Shown here piece after piece: positions 43,480 to 53,480 of a stretch of 64,000 bases of DNA. Numbering within the stretch: the first letter of the stretch is position 1; each line of letters starts with the position of its first letter. Source of the stretch: Staphylococcus pettenkoferi (lineage in GTDB: Bacteria; Bacillota; Bacilli; Staphylococcales; Staphylococcaceae); NCBI RefSeq assembly GCF_002902685.1, contig NZ_PPRN01000043.1, positions 19,002 through 83,001 of the forward strand. Direction: 5' to 3'. Made by a program: the position numbers and the translations under genes. The notes beneath the pieces were generated by a model. That model was not told the origin of the DNA. It worked only from the letters and a program-made list of their open reading frames with translations, and made no database searches.

Positions 43480-43944
43480 TTACTCCTCTCCTAGATTTGC
43501 ATCTTTCACGATGAAATCGATCAAATTATCACAAGATGATTGTACCATTTCATAAACACCTTCGAAATTATTTGTATAGTAAGGGTCCGGTACATCTGTC
43601 TCTTCCATATTACTAAATTCTAGCAGTTTAAACAATTGCCCTTGAAGATTTGGATTAATTTGGCGAATATTATCCACGTTGCTTTGATCCATCGCTATGA
43701 TGTAATCGAAGTCGTCGTCTGCAGTAAATAATTCACTAATCATACCATCGTAAGGTACATCGTGTTCATCTAGAATGTCCTGTGTACCTGGATGAGGGGG
43801 TTCACCTAAATTCCAACGGCCTGTCCCACGTGATTGCACTTCAACACTTTCGATACCACGGTCTTTCAAGCGTTGACGCATAATCGCTTCAGCCATAGGT
43901 GAACGACAAATATTTCCTAAACATACAAATGCCACTGTTACCAT
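43480..43944 (-). CDS. ptpA: Low-molecular-weight protein tyrosine phosphatase
   Basis: A 154-residue phosphatase. The P-loop is CLGNICRS with Cys8 and Arg14, and the general acid lies in DVPDPYYT. S. aureus PtpA dephosphorylates tyrosine and has been reported as secreted during infection, though no signal peptide is present here. AGGAGGTATAC precedes the ATG. First gene of a two-gene operon with the YtxH-like protein. Confidence 0.92.
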   Translation of the reverse strand: MVTVAFVCLGNICRSPMAEAIMRQRLKDRGIESVEVQSRGTGRWNLGEPPHPGTQDILDEHDVPYDGMISELFTADDDFDYIIAMDQSNVDNIRQINPNLQGQLFKLLEFSNMEETDVPDPYYTNNFEGVYEMVQSSCDNLIDFIVKDANLGEE

Positions 43945-44078
43945 ATGTATACCTCCTGCCTGTTTATTCTCATCGTTATACTATATAGTCTACTATAATG
44001 ACTCAGTCACAACTTATCCAATATTTTACAATAAAAGATAATTTGATAGAATGTTGAAATAAAGGAGTGAAGATTTAT

Positions 44079-44279
44079 ATGGCGTCAAATAAAGAGATGA
44101 TTGAGGAAATTAGACAGAAACTGAATGTCGTCAATCAAAGTTTAATCGATCCTGATAAATTTGAGGACGCAGATTCAGATGAAATTAAACAAATTCATAG
44201 CTATGTTTCTATGAAAGATTCATTTACACCTAGTGAAATCACAGCGATTGCTGATTCACTCGGACAATTACGTCAATAA
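44079..44279 (+). CDS. UPF0435 (DUF1128) protein
   Basis: A 66-residue acidic soluble protein ending in SEITAIADSLGQLRQ, the conserved UPF0435 C-terminus. AAGGAGTGA precedes the ATG at 44079; an in-frame upstream ATG at 44067 overlaps that site. Function unknown. It lies 13 bases before ampS and is probably co-transcribed. Confidence 0.8.
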   Translation: MASNKEMIEEIRQKLNVVNQSLIDPDKFEDADSDEIKQIHSYVSMKDSFTPSEITAIADSLGQLRQ

Positions 44280-44292
44280 GAGGTGAAAGGGA

Positions 44293-45534
44293 ATGACAAC
44301 TTATCAAGATAAATTACAGCAATATGCAGAGTTGCTCGTACAAGTAGGGATGAATGTACAAGAGGGTCAACCTGTATTTATTCGCTCAAGTGTCGATGCT
44401 TTAGAACTCACACATGAAGTTGTAGCAGCCGCTTATCGTCGTGGTGCATCAGATGTGCGTGTTAACTATAGCGATGATACATTAAAACGCTTACGCTACG
44501 AGAATGAACCGGTGTCATACTTTGAGAATCAAGCAGTGAAAGATTACGATGTAGAGGCACGTATGGATTACATGAAACGCGTTGCAGCAAATCTTGCATT
44601 ACTCACAGATGATCCTGATTTACTCAATGGCATCGATAGTGAGAAGATTGCTGCTTTCCAACAACAGTATGGTAAAGCGTATAAAGACTATATGGAAGCA
44701 ACGCAGAAGAACGAATTTCCATGGTGTGTTGCAGCCTTCCCATCTAAAGCTTGGGCTCAACGCGTTTATCCAGAGTTATCTACTGAAGCAGCGTTTGAGA
44801 AATTTATTGATGAAGTGTTCGACATCGTTAGAGTAGATGGCAACGATCCGGTTCAGAACTGGAAAGCACACGTGGACAATTTAAGCGTTCATGCAGACTA
44901 TTTACAAAAAGCAAATTTCAAAGCGTTGCATTATGTCTCTGAAGGTACGGATTTAACGATTGGTCTACCAGAAGGGCATATTTGGGAAGATGCGACAAGC
45001 TATACTTCCAACGGCCAAGAATTTGTCGCAAATATTCCTACTGAAGAAGTGTTTACAGCACCTCATCGTATGAAAGTTGATGGGCACGTAACGAACAAAT
45101 TACCACTCAGCTATAATGGCACGATCATTGATGGCTTCACATTGACTTTCAAAGAAGGTGAAGTTGTGGACTTTAAAGCTGAGCAAGGTGAATCTGTATT
45201 ACGCGATTTACTGAACACAGATGATGGGGCTAAACGCTTAGGTGAAGTTGCACTCGTACCTGATGATTCACCTATTTCAAATCGCAATACGGTCTTTTAC
45301 AATACGCTTTTCGATGAGAATGCGTCATGTCATATCGCTTTAGGCTCTGCTTATGGCTTTAATGTTAAAGGTGGAACTGAAATGTCTACTGAAGAGAAAC
45401 TTGAGAGTGGGTTAAACGATTCTCTCGTCCACGTTGACTTTATGATTGGCAGTCCTGATTTACGCATTACAGGTATTACGCAAGATGATGAGGAAGTGCC
45501 TGTGTTCGAGAACGGAAATTGGGCACAAGCATAA
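44293..45534 (+). CDS. ampS: M29-family aminopeptidase
   Basis: A 413-residue thermophilic-aminopeptidase-like metallopeptidase (AmpS/PepS). Conserved segments are the double-metal-site ones: [56 protein letters not shown] and [11 protein letters not shown]. It trims N-terminal residues from peptides in the cytoplasm. GAGGTGAAAGG precedes the ATG. Confidence 0.9.
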   Translation: MTTYQDKLQQYAELLVQVGMNVQEGQPVFIRSSVDALELTHEVVAAAYRRGASDVRVNYSDDTLKRLRYENEPVSYFENQAVKDYDVEARMDYMKRVAANLALLTDDPDLLNGIDSEKIAAFQQQYGKAYKDYMEATQKNEFPWCVAAFPSKAWAQRVYPELSTEAAFEKFIDEVFDIVRVDGNDPVQNWKAHVDNLSVHADYLQKANFKALHYVSEGTDLTIGLPEGHIWEDATSYTSNGQEFVANIPTEEVFTAPHRMKVDGHVTNKLPLSYNGTIIDGFTLTFKEGEVVDFKAEQGESVLRDLLNTDDGAKRLGEVALVPDDSPISNRNTVFYNTLFDENASCHIALGSAYGFNVKGGTEMSTEEKLESGLNDSLVHVDFMIGSPDLRITGITQDDEEVPVFENGNWAQA

Positions 45535-45621
45535 ACTTTAGTCTCAAGTGCTTTTAAAACGATTTATTTTCCGATATAATGTGTATGTTTGCACAATACA
45601 ACTAATGAAAGGGAAATAATA

Positions 45622-46143
45622 ATGAGTAATAGACATTCTAAAACTATGGCCGAAAGTAAGAGCATTAAGAATAGACAAGTATATCCTCAAGATACTAACC
45701 ACATGCAGACGTTATTTGGTGGAACATTGATGGCTAACATTGATGAAATTGCTGCAATCACAGCGATGCGCCACAGTAACGCTATCGTAGTAACAGCTTC
45801 TACGGACTCAGTAGACTTCTTGAAACCGATTAAGACAGGAGACGTCTTAACTTACGAAGCAATGGTTTCATATGCAGGAACATCTTCAATGGAAGTATGT
45901 ATTCAAATTATTATGGAAGATGTATTGAAAGGTGAACGTCATTTAGCTGCCTTAAGTTTCTTAACATTTGTAGCACTAGGTGAAGATGGTAAACCTACTG
46001 AAATTCCTGATGTCGTTCCAGAAACCGAAATTGAAAAATGGTTCCACGAAACTGCAATAGCACGAGTGAAACGCAGAAAAGAACGTCGTCAAGAAAGTAA
46101 ACATACAATTGAATTCTTATCTAAAACATTAGATTTAGAGTAA
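45622..46143 (+). CDS. Acyl-CoA thioesterase (hotdog fold)
   Basis: A 173-residue thioesterase of the YciA/BFIT class. YPQDTNHMQTLFGGTLMANIDE is the hotdog signature with the catalytic Asn/Asp region, and DSVDFLKPIKTGD follows. It hydrolyses acyl-CoA; chain length unknown. The start is ATG at 45622, with AAAGGGA upstream. Single gene, with a terminator shared with convergent yfkAB. Confidence 0.85.
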   Translation: MSNRHSKTMAESKSIKNRQVYPQDTNHMQTLFGGTLMANIDEIAAITAMRHSNAIVVTASTDSVDFLKPIKTGDVLTYEAMVSYAGTSSMEVCIQIIMEDVLKGERHLAALSFLTFVALGEDGKPTEIPDVVPETEIEKWFHETAIARVKRRKERRQESKHTIEFLSKTLDLE

Positions 46144-46173
46144 ACCAAGGTTAAAGTATCAAGCAATACGAAG

Positions 46174-46224
46174 ACCCCCGGGATGAAGAATGTGATCTTC
46201 TCATCTCGGGGGTTCATTGTTGTT
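46174..46224. terminator. Bidirectional terminator
   Basis: Stem CCCCCGGGATGA with TCATCTCGGGGG (one G-U pair) and T-rich flanks on both sides. Confidence 0.6.
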
Positions 46225-46277
46225 TGAGGAATGACGGTAAAATCGTGAGCATTGCTGTCACAACGTCGTATATTAGC

Positions 46278-47429
46278 CTACTTCATATTGTATTTTTCGT
46301 GCATGATTTTCTCGTTATGTCTAAAGTTAGTATTTGGATAATACGTGTCTTTTACTAATACATTTGGTCCCAAACATTTGAAAGCTGGACAATGGCAATT
46401 TAATGATTGCGCTAATGAAGTTTCAAGCCATTGATCAAATACATCAGTTAAGCGGTCGTTTTGAATGTTAGAAATCGAACCGTTGTCATCTCCAAAGTCA
46501 GTCACAATGACATCCCCAGTAAAGACATTCACATTCAAACGATTCCGTCCATCTGGATCATTACGCATCGTCACATTATGTGCATTGCGTAACTCTTGTA
46601 GTAAGGCTTGGTCACTTTCATCGTCAATGCAAGGATAGAAGGGTAGCGTACCAAAGAGCATCCAAGTTTCTGGATCACGAATTTCAAGAAGATGACGAAT
46701 CGCATCTTTCATTTCCTGTAATGATAAGACATTTAAACTGCTCGCAAAGTCCACAGGATACATAGGATGGACTTCGTGACGACTACATTTCATATCTTCA
46801 ACGATTTCTCGATGAATTTTATCTAAATAGGGAACTGTACTCTGATTGAGCATCGTTTCAGCTGAGATAAACATGCCTTGCTCTGATAGCGTTGAAGCAT
46901 TATCTAACATTTGCTCATACAATTTAAGTTTCGCTTTAAGTGGAGGTTGTTTCTTCATTGCTCCGAAACCAACATCAGTAAACTCTTGAATCGTACCCCA
47001 GTTATGAGAAATATGCATTACATCAATATATTCAGCGATGTCGAGGTAACGATCTTGAGGCAGTGTTAAGTTGGAATTCATTTGTACGTAAATCCCACGA
47101 TCTTGCGCATACTTAAGTAATGGTTTGACGACATTCTTAATTGATTTCTTTGAGAACATTGGTTCGCCGCCGGTAATGGACATCGTTGTAAGATGTGGTA
47201 TTTCGTCTAATCTGCGATAGATTAAGTCCATTGGAAGCGGTTCTGGATCTTTCGTTTGCAATGTATAACCGACCGCACAGTGACTACAACGCATGTTACA
47301 GAGATTCGTCGTTGTAAATTCGACATTGCTCAATGTTAAGCGACCATGTTTCTCAATATCATTATAAGCTTCCCATGGGTCATTATTGATTGAAATCGGT
47401 TGCTTCCGATTGACGGTATGTAACGTCAT
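46278..47429 (-). CDS. yfkAB: Radical SAM protein YfkAB
   Basis: A 383-residue radical SAM enzyme with the iron-sulfur motif CNMRCSHC at about residues 43-50 and SITGGEPMFS for SAM binding. A second cysteine cluster CHCPAFKC (CxCxxxxC) near residue 347 defines the YfkAB subfamily and may bind a second cluster. Its substrate is unknown. The ATG is preceded by GAAGGATAT. Single gene. Confidence 0.88.
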   Translation of the reverse strand: MTLHTVNRKQPISINNDPWEAYNDIEKHGRLTLSNVEFTTTNLCNMRCSHCAVGYTLQTKDPEPLPMDLIYRRLDEIPHLTTMSITGGEPMFSKKSIKNVVKPLLKYAQDRGIYVQMNSNLTLPQDRYLDIAEYIDVMHISHNWGTIQEFTDVGFGAMKKQPPLKAKLKLYEQMLDNASTLSEQGMFISAETMLNQSTVPYLDKIHREIVEDMKCSRHEVHPMYPVDFASSLNVLSLQEMKDAIRHLLEIRDPETWMLFGTLPFYPCIDDESDQALLQELRNAHNVTMRNDPDGRNRLNVNVFTGDVIVTDFGDDNGSISNIQNDRLTDVFDQWLETSLAQSLNCHCPAFKCLGPNVLVKDTYYPNTNFRHNEKIMHEKYNMK

Positions 47430-47719
47430 TCTATATCCTTCTTTCTATTATATCTCCAATATCATTTTTACTTACGTTAGGTGATGATTTTTAAAAAAGT
47501 CTTGGACCTCAGAGTAAATCGTGTATGTAAGAGAAGTGGTTCGCTATGTTACTTTGCCCAGACTCATTTTAAAAAAAGTAAATGGTATGGTCTCACGTAA
47601 GTATTAATCACTGAACATCATAACAGTTAGGGGTGGTTTAGTGAAGTCCTTGAGACCTGTTCAAAGAGAAGAGAGTCATGTTAAGATGAGTTTACTAGAT
47701 AAAAAGGAGCTAATCATAC
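47430..47719. other. Intergenic region before the SE1561-like gene
   Basis: 290 bases with no gene. GGTCTC at 47588-47593 and GAGACC at 47653-47658 are inverted repeats. No promoter I can defend. Confidence 0.3.
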
Positions 47720-47896
47720 ATGTCTGAAACACAAACTATCGATCAAATTAAATCTCGTTTAGAACAATTTATCACTGATATCGATCAGGTGAACCCTAAT
47801 CAAGTACGCGTTGAGGATATTGATGAATGGATTGGGTTACTCGACCAACTCGAAGAAAAAGTGAAATCGGTGAGCCATCCAGTAGATGAACAATAA
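47720..47896 (+). CDS. SE1561-type small protein
   Basis: A 58-residue acidic, probably helical protein with a 35-residue heptad-like body (IDQIKSRLEQFITDID, then WIGLLDQLEEKVKS). AAAGGAG lies 10 bases before the ATG. It resembles the short SE1561-family proteins found in staphylococci; function unknown. Alone between yfkAB and the DJ-1 gene. Confidence 0.65.
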   Translation: MSETQTIDQIKSRLEQFITDIDQVNPNQVRVEDIDEWIGLLDQLEEKVKSVSHPVDEQ

Positions 47897-48027
47897 ATCT
47901 CTTTGACGCAGAATCAGACGTCACAAACTATCATTTCAAATTAATTCTGACTTAACTTGTATGTTTAACCTTTCCAACATTTGGATATTACATAACTATA
48001 TACAAAGAAGAGAAAGGTGATGTCGTA

Positions 48028-48546
48028 ATGGCTAAAAAAGTAGCAATCATTGCAACAGATGAATTTGAAGATGTTGAATTAACTAGTCCTAAAGAAGCGA
48101 TTGAAGAAGCAGGGCACGAAACAGAAGTAGTAGGTTTCGAAGCTGCTAGCGAAATCGTAGGTAAACATGGTACTAAAATCACTGTAGATCGTGGAATCAG
48201 CGAAGCGAAAGCTGAAGAATATGACGCATTATTAATCCCTGGTGGTTTCTCTCCAGACCACTTAAGAGGTGACGCTGAACAACGCTTTGGCGCATTTGCT
48301 AAATACTTCACTACAAATGATGTTCCAGCATTCGCAATTTGCCACGGTCCACAAATCTTAATCGATACAGATGACTTACAAGGTCGTACGTTAACAGCAG
48401 TATTAAACGTACGCAAAGATTTATCTAACGCAGGAGCACAAGTCGTTGACGAATCAGTTGTAGTAGATAACAACATCGTTACAAGCCGTACTCCTGACGA
48501 TTTAGATGACTTCAATAAAGAAATCGTTAACCAACTTAATGGTTAA
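48028..48546 (+). CDS. DJ-1/PfpI family protein (protein deglycase-like)
   Basis: A 172-residue member with the nucleophile-elbow Cys in [13 protein letters not shown] and the acid Glu in the N-terminal [13 protein letters not shown]. Relatives include YraA/general stress protein 18 and PfpI; proposed activities are deglycation or chaperone function under stress. AAAGGTGATG precedes the ATG. Single gene, with a terminator after it. Confidence 0.85.
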   Translation: MAKKVAIIATDEFEDVELTSPKEAIEEAGHETEVVGFEAASEIVGKHGTKITVDRGISEAKAEEYDALLIPGGFSPDHLRGDAEQRFGAFAKYFTTNDVPAFAICHGPQILIDTDDLQGRTLTAVLNVRKDLSNAGAQVVDESVVVDNNIVTSRTPDDLDDFNKEIVNQLNG

Positions 48547-48604
48547 TTAATCATTAATAAAGCATTATCGCTATAAGCAAGGAAGTATAACTCAATCTTT
48601 CGCT

Positions 48605-48639
48605 AAGGGAGAATTTCAATCGTGAAGTTCTCCCTTTTT
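48605..48639 (+). terminator. Terminator after the DJ-1 gene
   Basis: Perfect 9-bp stem AAGGGAGAA with TTCTCCCTT, then TTTT. Confidence 0.8.
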
Positions 48640-48787
48640 ATGATATTGAAGAGGGATTGCAGACCTTAATCTACCTACATCAATACCTAGGCCCCTGGAC
48701 TGATTTTTCTAAGATAGAGTAGATATAGATGTAAAGTGTTGCTAAACTCGCTTATAATAAGAGTGATTATGTTAAAGGAGTTAGCGG

Positions 48788-49597
48788 ATGAAACGAAGTG
48801 AACGATTAAAGCCGACTTACACATCAAGTGAAGAGAGACATTCACCTAAATATAATACGTATTACCAACCCGTTGGGAAGCCTAAGCGTCAGAAGAAAGG
48901 GATGGGGCTCGTAGCCAAGCTCATACTTCTTCTCGTTATTATTGCTGGTATCTTTATCGGTGTGATGTATTATTTCTCTCTATCTGCAGATGTTAAAGAT
49001 CTAAAGTCGATTGAGGATAAAGAATCTTTCGTCAGTGCGAAAGATATGCCATCTTATACCAAAGGGGCCTTCATCGCTATGGAGGATGAACGTTTCTATC
49101 ATCATCATGGTTTCGATGTGAAAGGGACCTCGCGTGCATTATTTTCAACTTTAAGTGATCGTAATGTACAAGGTGGAAGTACTATTACCCAACAAGTGGT
49201 GAAGAATTATTTTTACGATAATGAGCGGTCATTTACTCGTAAAGTTAAAGAATTATGTGGGGCTCATCGTGTGGAAAAGAACTACGATAAAGACCAGATT
49301 CTGAGCTTTTATATGAATAATATTTATTTCGGCGATGACCAATATACAGTCGAAGGTGCGGCGAATCATTACTTTGGTGTAACGACGAACAGTAATAATT
49401 CAGCTATGCCGAAGATCACCGTTCTGCAAAGTGCGATTTTAGCTAGTAAAATTAATGCACCAAGTGTTTACGACATCAACGATATGTCGGACAACTTTAA
49501 AAACCGAGTGAAAGTGAATCTTGAGAAGATGAAACAACAAGATTTCATTTCGGATAAACAATACGAAGAAGCCATTCAACAGCTCGGAATTGTCTAA
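48788..49597 (+). CDS. sgtB: Monofunctional peptidoglycan glycosyltransferase
   Basis: A 269-residue GT51 enzyme that polymerises lipid II into glycan strands. A basic cytoplasmic N-terminus (1-38) is followed by one helix (about 40-66) and the catalytic domain: [14 protein letters not shown] (catalytic Glu), [14 protein letters not shown] and [13 protein letters not shown]. Same length as S. aureus SgtB, which is part of the VraSR stimulon. AAAGGAG precedes the ATG. Confidence 0.94.
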   Translation: MKRSERLKPTYTSSEERHSPKYNTYYQPVGKPKRQKKGMGLVAKLILLLVIIAGIFIGVMYYFSLSADVKDLKSIEDKESFVSAKDMPSYTKGAFIAMEDERFYHHHGFDVKGTSRALFSTLSDRNVQGGSTITQQVVKNYFYDNERSFTRKVKELCGAHRVEKNYDKDQILSFYMNNIYFGDDQYTVEGAANHYFGVTTNSNNSAMPKITVLQSAILASKINAPSVYDINDMSDNFKNRVKVNLEKMKQQDFISDKQYEEAIQQLGIV

Positions 49598-49737
49598 GAT
49601 GATGATTGTAGACTTCGTATGATGGTTCAACAATATGCTTGTGCTATGATTTGCACTTGATGAACTATCATTTTACCATTAGTGAATCATTCAAAATGAA
49701 ACGCTAATGCGTTATTCTTAAAGGTGGAGTGAGACCT

Positions 49738-50556
49738 ATGCCGAAGATTACCAAGATAGAAGTTCAACGGAAAAATAAAGAACGCTTTAATCTCTATCTC
49801 GATGGTGAATTTGAGATGGGGATTGATATTAATACACTCGCACATTTTAACCTGAAGAAGAATCAAGAGGTGTCACCAGCGGAAATGGCGGATATCCAGT
49901 CATATGAGCAATATCGTCAAGGTATTAATAGTGCGATTAATTATATTTCGTATCGCAAACGTTCTGAGCGTGAGGTGGTTAAGCATCTCAGTGACCAAGA
50001 AATCAGTGAACCAGTGATTGCGCAAGTGATTGCATTCTGCTATGAACAAAAGTTGATTGATCATGAAGATTATGCTGAGAGTTTGAAGAATACGATGATT
50101 CAAACGTCTGACAAGGGTCCTGAGATATATAAGCAGAAACTCTATCAAGCTGGTATTGAAACGCATCTCATTGAGGATTACGCCGCGCGCTATGAAGAAG
50201 AACAGTCTTTAGATCAAGTCGTGAAGGTAGCTGAGAAGATTCTGCGTCAGAAGAAAGGACCACCAGCCAAAGTGCAAGCTAAAGTGAAGCAATCTCTCCT
50301 TCAGAAAGGTTATACTTATGAGATGATTGATCGCGCTTTTCAAGAGATGGACTTTTCACAAGATGAAGCTGTGGTGGATGAGTTATTGCAGAAAGATTTG
50401 GAAAAGGCCTACAATAAGTACGCGCGTAAATACGATGGTAATCAATGTCGTATGAAAACGATAGAAGCTCTTATGAGAAAAGGGTATAGTTATGATAAAA
50501 TTAAGACAAAATTAGAAGAAAGTGGTATTACAAATGGAACAGAAGAAATTGAGTGA
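49738..50556 (+). CDS. recX: RecA regulator RecX
   Basis: A 272-residue RecX protein made of repeated three-helix units, for example [15 protein letters not shown] and [17 protein letters not shown], with the long Firmicute form. It binds and limits RecA filaments. The start is ATG at 49738, with GGTGGAGTGAG upstream, matching the family length; a GTG at 49729 lies in that site. It overlaps the yfhH-like gene by 23 bases. Confidence 0.9.
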   Translation: MPKITKIEVQRKNKERFNLYLDGEFEMGIDINTLAHFNLKKNQEVSPAEMADIQSYEQYRQGINSAINYISYRKRSEREVVKHLSDQEISEPVIAQVIAFCYEQKLIDHEDYAESLKNTMIQTSDKGPEIYKQKLYQAGIETHLIEDYAARYEEEQSLDQVVKVAEKILRQKKGPPAKVQAKVKQSLLQKGYTYEMIDRAFQEMDFSQDEAVVDELLQKDLEKAYNKYARKYDGNQCRMKTIEALMRKGYSYDKIKTKLEESGITNGTEEIE

Positions 50557-50848
50557 GATGACGGAACAAGAAATTCGTCACGAAATTCAAGGCTATAAAG
50601 AAAAGATGCGTAAAGCTGAAATGAATGGAATTTATAACGAATACGACGTTTATGTGAGTAAAACGATTGTTGCTGAAAGCTATCTTGTCGATAGAGACAA
50701 AGTACAACTGGGACGTATTTATAAATTGAACGATGGTTCTGAAGGCTATTTCAAAGTGGAGCGTTTAAAAGGCGTCTTTGCGTGGGGCTATCGTATTAAT
50801 AGCAACCAGCCTGAAGAAGGTTTACCTTTAGCATTACTACAAATATAG
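50534..50848 (+). CDS. YfhH-like (DUF1811) protein
   Basis: A 104-residue soluble protein: a helical N-terminus ([27 protein letters not shown]) and a small beta domain with [17 protein letters not shown], as in YfhH/DUF1811. In Bacillus, yfhH also lies next to recX and near yfhP-mutY, as here. Function unknown. The start is ATG at 50534, inside recX, implying translational coupling. Confidence 0.8.
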   Translation: MEQKKLSEMTEQEIRHEIQGYKEKMRKAEMNGIYNEYDVYVSKTIVAESYLVDRDKVQLGRIYKLNDGSEGYFKVERLKGVFAWGYRINSNQPEEGLPLALLQI

Positions 50849-50862
50849 AAGGATGAAATAGG

Positions 50863-52395
50863 ATGGGTAGTTCGATTATATTAAAGTTACTTAATGTAAC
50901 GCATTACTATAGAAATCAACAATCAAAAAAGTGGTATGCGCCCTTTGGTTATGAAGCAGAGGATATCGAGCTAAATAATATTAGCTTACATATTTATGAA
51001 GGGGAAGCGCTCGGTATTCTTGGAGAACCGCAGTCTTCAAAGGAAGTACTTGGTAGTATTCTAGCTGGGGAAACGAAACCAGATAAAGGGAAATACATAT
51101 TGCGTACCGATTTATACTATGGCGACATCCACGATAAGCATTTACATACAGAAACAGTGCAAGATCTCGTTGCTCAAAGTGTTAAGATGTTTCCCGTTAA
51201 AGTGAATGACCATAAAGTCAGTCAAATCTTAAAATATGCCCATCTCGCTGATAAAAGCGATGTTCAAGTTTGTCAATTAAGTGATAGTGAATATGCACAA
51301 CTGCTCTTCGGATTAGCGCGTACATCACATTCAAGTATTCTTATCTTTAATCAAGTCATTCGACATCTAAATGAGCATTTCTTTGACGAAGCAATTAATC
51401 TGTCACGTGAATACATAGAGGACAATTTGACCATGTTAGTCATCGATGACGATATACAACGTCTGCCGCAAGTGACCAACTACCTCGCATGGATATCACA
51501 TGGTCAATTGCGTAAAGAGGGTTCAATCAGACAACTGTTACCCGTCTTTCAAGAGCACGAGAAAGATCGCCAATCTCTTACGACAGAAGAAGAGCATGAG
51601 ACGTTTGATCATGATTGGAAAGCCAGTCGTAGCCATATGCCAGAGCTCACATATAACTTTAAACGTGTGGAACGCTACAATCACGCGAAACCGCCTGTCG
51701 CTTTAACGCGCTTTTGGACTTTGCTCGTGACCTTTACGGTAGGGGCTTTATTGATGGTGGCGCTGATGTTTGCGAACTTAGGTGTCATTCCAATGCCTAA
51801 GAATACAGCTCAAGAGACGATTCAGAACCAGCAGGCGCATTCGTTTGAGGATAACCTGGCATACGGCGTGGTACTCGATTCTCACATTACTTTAAAAGGC
51901 TTGCATCACACATCGAATCGTCAAGCTGCTCGCTATAGCTTGTTAACGATTACTGGGGAGAACAGTAAACATTATCGTGTAGAAATTGATGGTAAGCATT
52001 ATCAGATTGCTAAAAACGATGTGCGTTACTTTGACCCAGCAGGTTTATATGAGAAACACAGTCGCGAGACACTTTCTACTTATATGGGTAAAAGTTATAG
52101 CAATTATTACGAGTACTATAATAGTCATTTACATCAACAACACAAGAAAGTTACCGACTCACTCGTTCCAGAAAAAGGTAAGAACAATCGTCTTGTAGTA
52201 CCTGTGACAGAACAACCGATATCTATGTTATTCAACGATGAGAATAAGCTCACTGGCTTTGTTTATCCGATGACGGACAAGTCTAAATTAAAGCAGAAAT
52301 ACGATATTAAAGGTAATACTTGGATAGCGAAGTCGGACGATGGCTACTATATTGCTGATTTGAAACATAATAAATGGTTATATATTGAATTGTAG
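50863..52395 (+). CDS. TagH-like protein with a degenerate ABC ATPase domain
   Basis: A 510-residue protein with three parts: an ABC-ATPase-shaped domain (about 1-235), one membrane helix (about 285-305) and an extracytoplasmic domain (310-510). The order matches teichoic acid exporter subunit TagH/TarH. The catalytic motifs are lost: Walker A reads GEPQSSKEV, the signature LSDSEYAQ, and Walker B ILIFNQ without the Asp-Glu pair. ATP hydrolysis is therefore unlikely. Its partner permease follows 9 bases later. It may be a regulatory or scaffold paralog of TagGH; this is inference. Confidence 0.7.
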   Translation: MGSSIILKLLNVTHYYRNQQSKKWYAPFGYEAEDIELNNISLHIYEGEALGILGEPQSSKEVLGSILAGETKPDKGKYILRTDLYYGDIHDKHLHTETVQDLVAQSVKMFPVKVNDHKVSQILKYAHLADKSDVQVCQLSDSEYAQLLFGLARTSHSSILIFNQVIRHLNEHFFDEAINLSREYIEDNLTMLVIDDDIQRLPQVTNYLAWISHGQLRKEGSIRQLLPVFQEHEKDRQSLTTEEEHETFDHDWKASRSHMPELTYNFKRVERYNHAKPPVALTRFWTLLVTFTVGALLMVALMFANLGVIPMPKNTAQETIQNQQAHSFEDNLAYGVVLDSHITLKGLHHTSNRQAARYSLLTITGENSKHYRVEIDGKHYQIAKNDVRYFDPAGLYEKHSRETLSTYMGKSYSNYYEYYNSHLHQQHKKVTDSLVPEKGKNNRLVVPVTEQPISMLFNDENKLTGFVYPMTDKSKLKQKYDIKGNTWIAKSDDGYYIADLKHNKWLYIEL

Positions 52396-52404
52396 GTGCG
52401 TAAC

Positions 52405-53406
52405 ATGATTGATGAATTGATAAATTTTTATAAAACGATTCCTAATCTGTGGGAACTGAGTAAAGCACGCATTGCGAAACAATGGCGATGGTTTGCTATA
52501 CCAGTAGCTGTCGCTCTCGTCTTGCTCATCTTGCTCGTTATAGTAACGAAAGCGGCAGGTGTCACTGATATCACGGCTGCGAGATGGTATTACCGCTTAA
52601 CTGGACTCACAACGTTCATCTTCTTCTGGGCCGGTGTGCGTCACGCTTATTACTATTTTAAACAAGATGTAGTCGTCATGAAGATGTTTAAGATGTCACC
52701 TTACTTTCATGTTGCACTCATTTCAGTTATTTATGCAGTGCTCATGTGGGTCATCAACTTAATCATCTTACTGACTACACCTGTCAATATTGATAGCTCT
52801 GTCTTTGGTACTATTTTATACAGTGTGATGTCATTACCATTGATGTTTGTCGTTGCAAGTATTCTAGGGTTACTCGCTGTACTTTATCGTCGTACACGCA
52901 TCCTATTCTATAGTATAGTGATAATTAGTTTTCTACTTGTTCCGATTCTTTATATACCGAGTCACACAGGTTCAGTATGGACGCATCTCATTATGTTGAA
53001 TCCTGTTTGTTATTTAGTTAAAGGTTCAGCTGAGGCAAATGTCATTGGATTGACGAGTGTAAGTAATATCGCCTATCATCTCTATGAATGTCTGCTTATT
53101 GCGATAGGCTTCGTAGTGATTTATGCTTTAAATCGCTATGTGGCTTATCATAAGTTTGAAGTTACGCCGCACAGTGATGAGTTTGGCGATGGTAATAGTA
53201 AAAATAAAACCAATAAAGCTGAGGATAAAAATAAAAAGACGACAACTGGAGCGTATTCGGATAACCAGGGAAGTCGTGAAGAAAAAGTAGAGCAGTCACA
53301 AGGGGTGAACGCTTCTAATGAAGATAAATCAGCATCCACTCAAGAAGCAGATAAAACGGTTCGAGCACAGACTAAATTAGGTGTAGAAACCTCTAAATAT
53401 CAATAA
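52405..53406 (+). CDS. TagG-like ABC-2 type membrane protein
   Basis: A 333-residue membrane protein with about six helices (35-55, 70-88, 105-130, 140-165, 170-190 and 225-252) in an ABC2 arrangement resembling TagG, followed by a cytoplasmic, Lys/Asn/Glu/Thr-rich low-complexity tail of about 75 residues that TagG does not have. It forms a unit with the degenerate TagH-like protein. The start is ATG at 52405, with TAGGTG six bases upstream. Substrate unknown; teichoic-acid-related envelope function is a guess from homology of layout. Confidence 0.6.
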   Translation: MIDELINFYKTIPNLWELSKARIAKQWRWFAIPVAVALVLLILLVIVTKAAGVTDITAARWYYRLTGLTTFIFFWAGVRHAYYYFKQDVVVMKMFKMSPYFHVALISVIYAVLMWVINLIILLTTPVNIDSSVFGTILYSVMSLPLMFVVASILGLLAVLYRRTRILFYSIVIISFLLVPILYIPSHTGSVWTHLIMLNPVCYLVKGSAEANVIGLTSVSNIAYHLYECLLIAIGFVVIYALNRYVAYHKFEVTPHSDEFGDGNSKNKTNKAEDKNKKTTTGAYSDNQGSREEKVEQSQGVNASNEDKSASTQEADKTVRAQTKLGVETSKYQ

Positions 53407-53410
53407 TCAA

Positions 53411-53455
53411 AAGAGCTCAGAATGTAGAAGTCACATTCTGAGCTCTTATTTAGGA
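53411..53455. terminator. Bidirectional terminator
   Basis: Perfect 15-bp stem AAGAGCTCAGAATGT with ACATTCTGAGCTCTT, T-rich on the + side. Confidence 0.85.
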
Positions 53456-53480
53456 CGTAGTATCTATCATATGCGACACA

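Noticed and set aside
47588..47658. T-box or riboswitch before the SE1561-like gene
   Set aside because: AGGGGTGGTTTAGTG only loosely resembles the T-box motif; no specifier stem, and no terminator or antiterminator pair is visible.
47988..48515. 175-codon open frame on the minus strand opposite the DJ-1 gene
   Set aside because: It mirrors a strongly conserved gene with a good ribosome binding site on the + strand; the minus frame has no ribosome binding site and a Ser/Pro-rich shadow composition.
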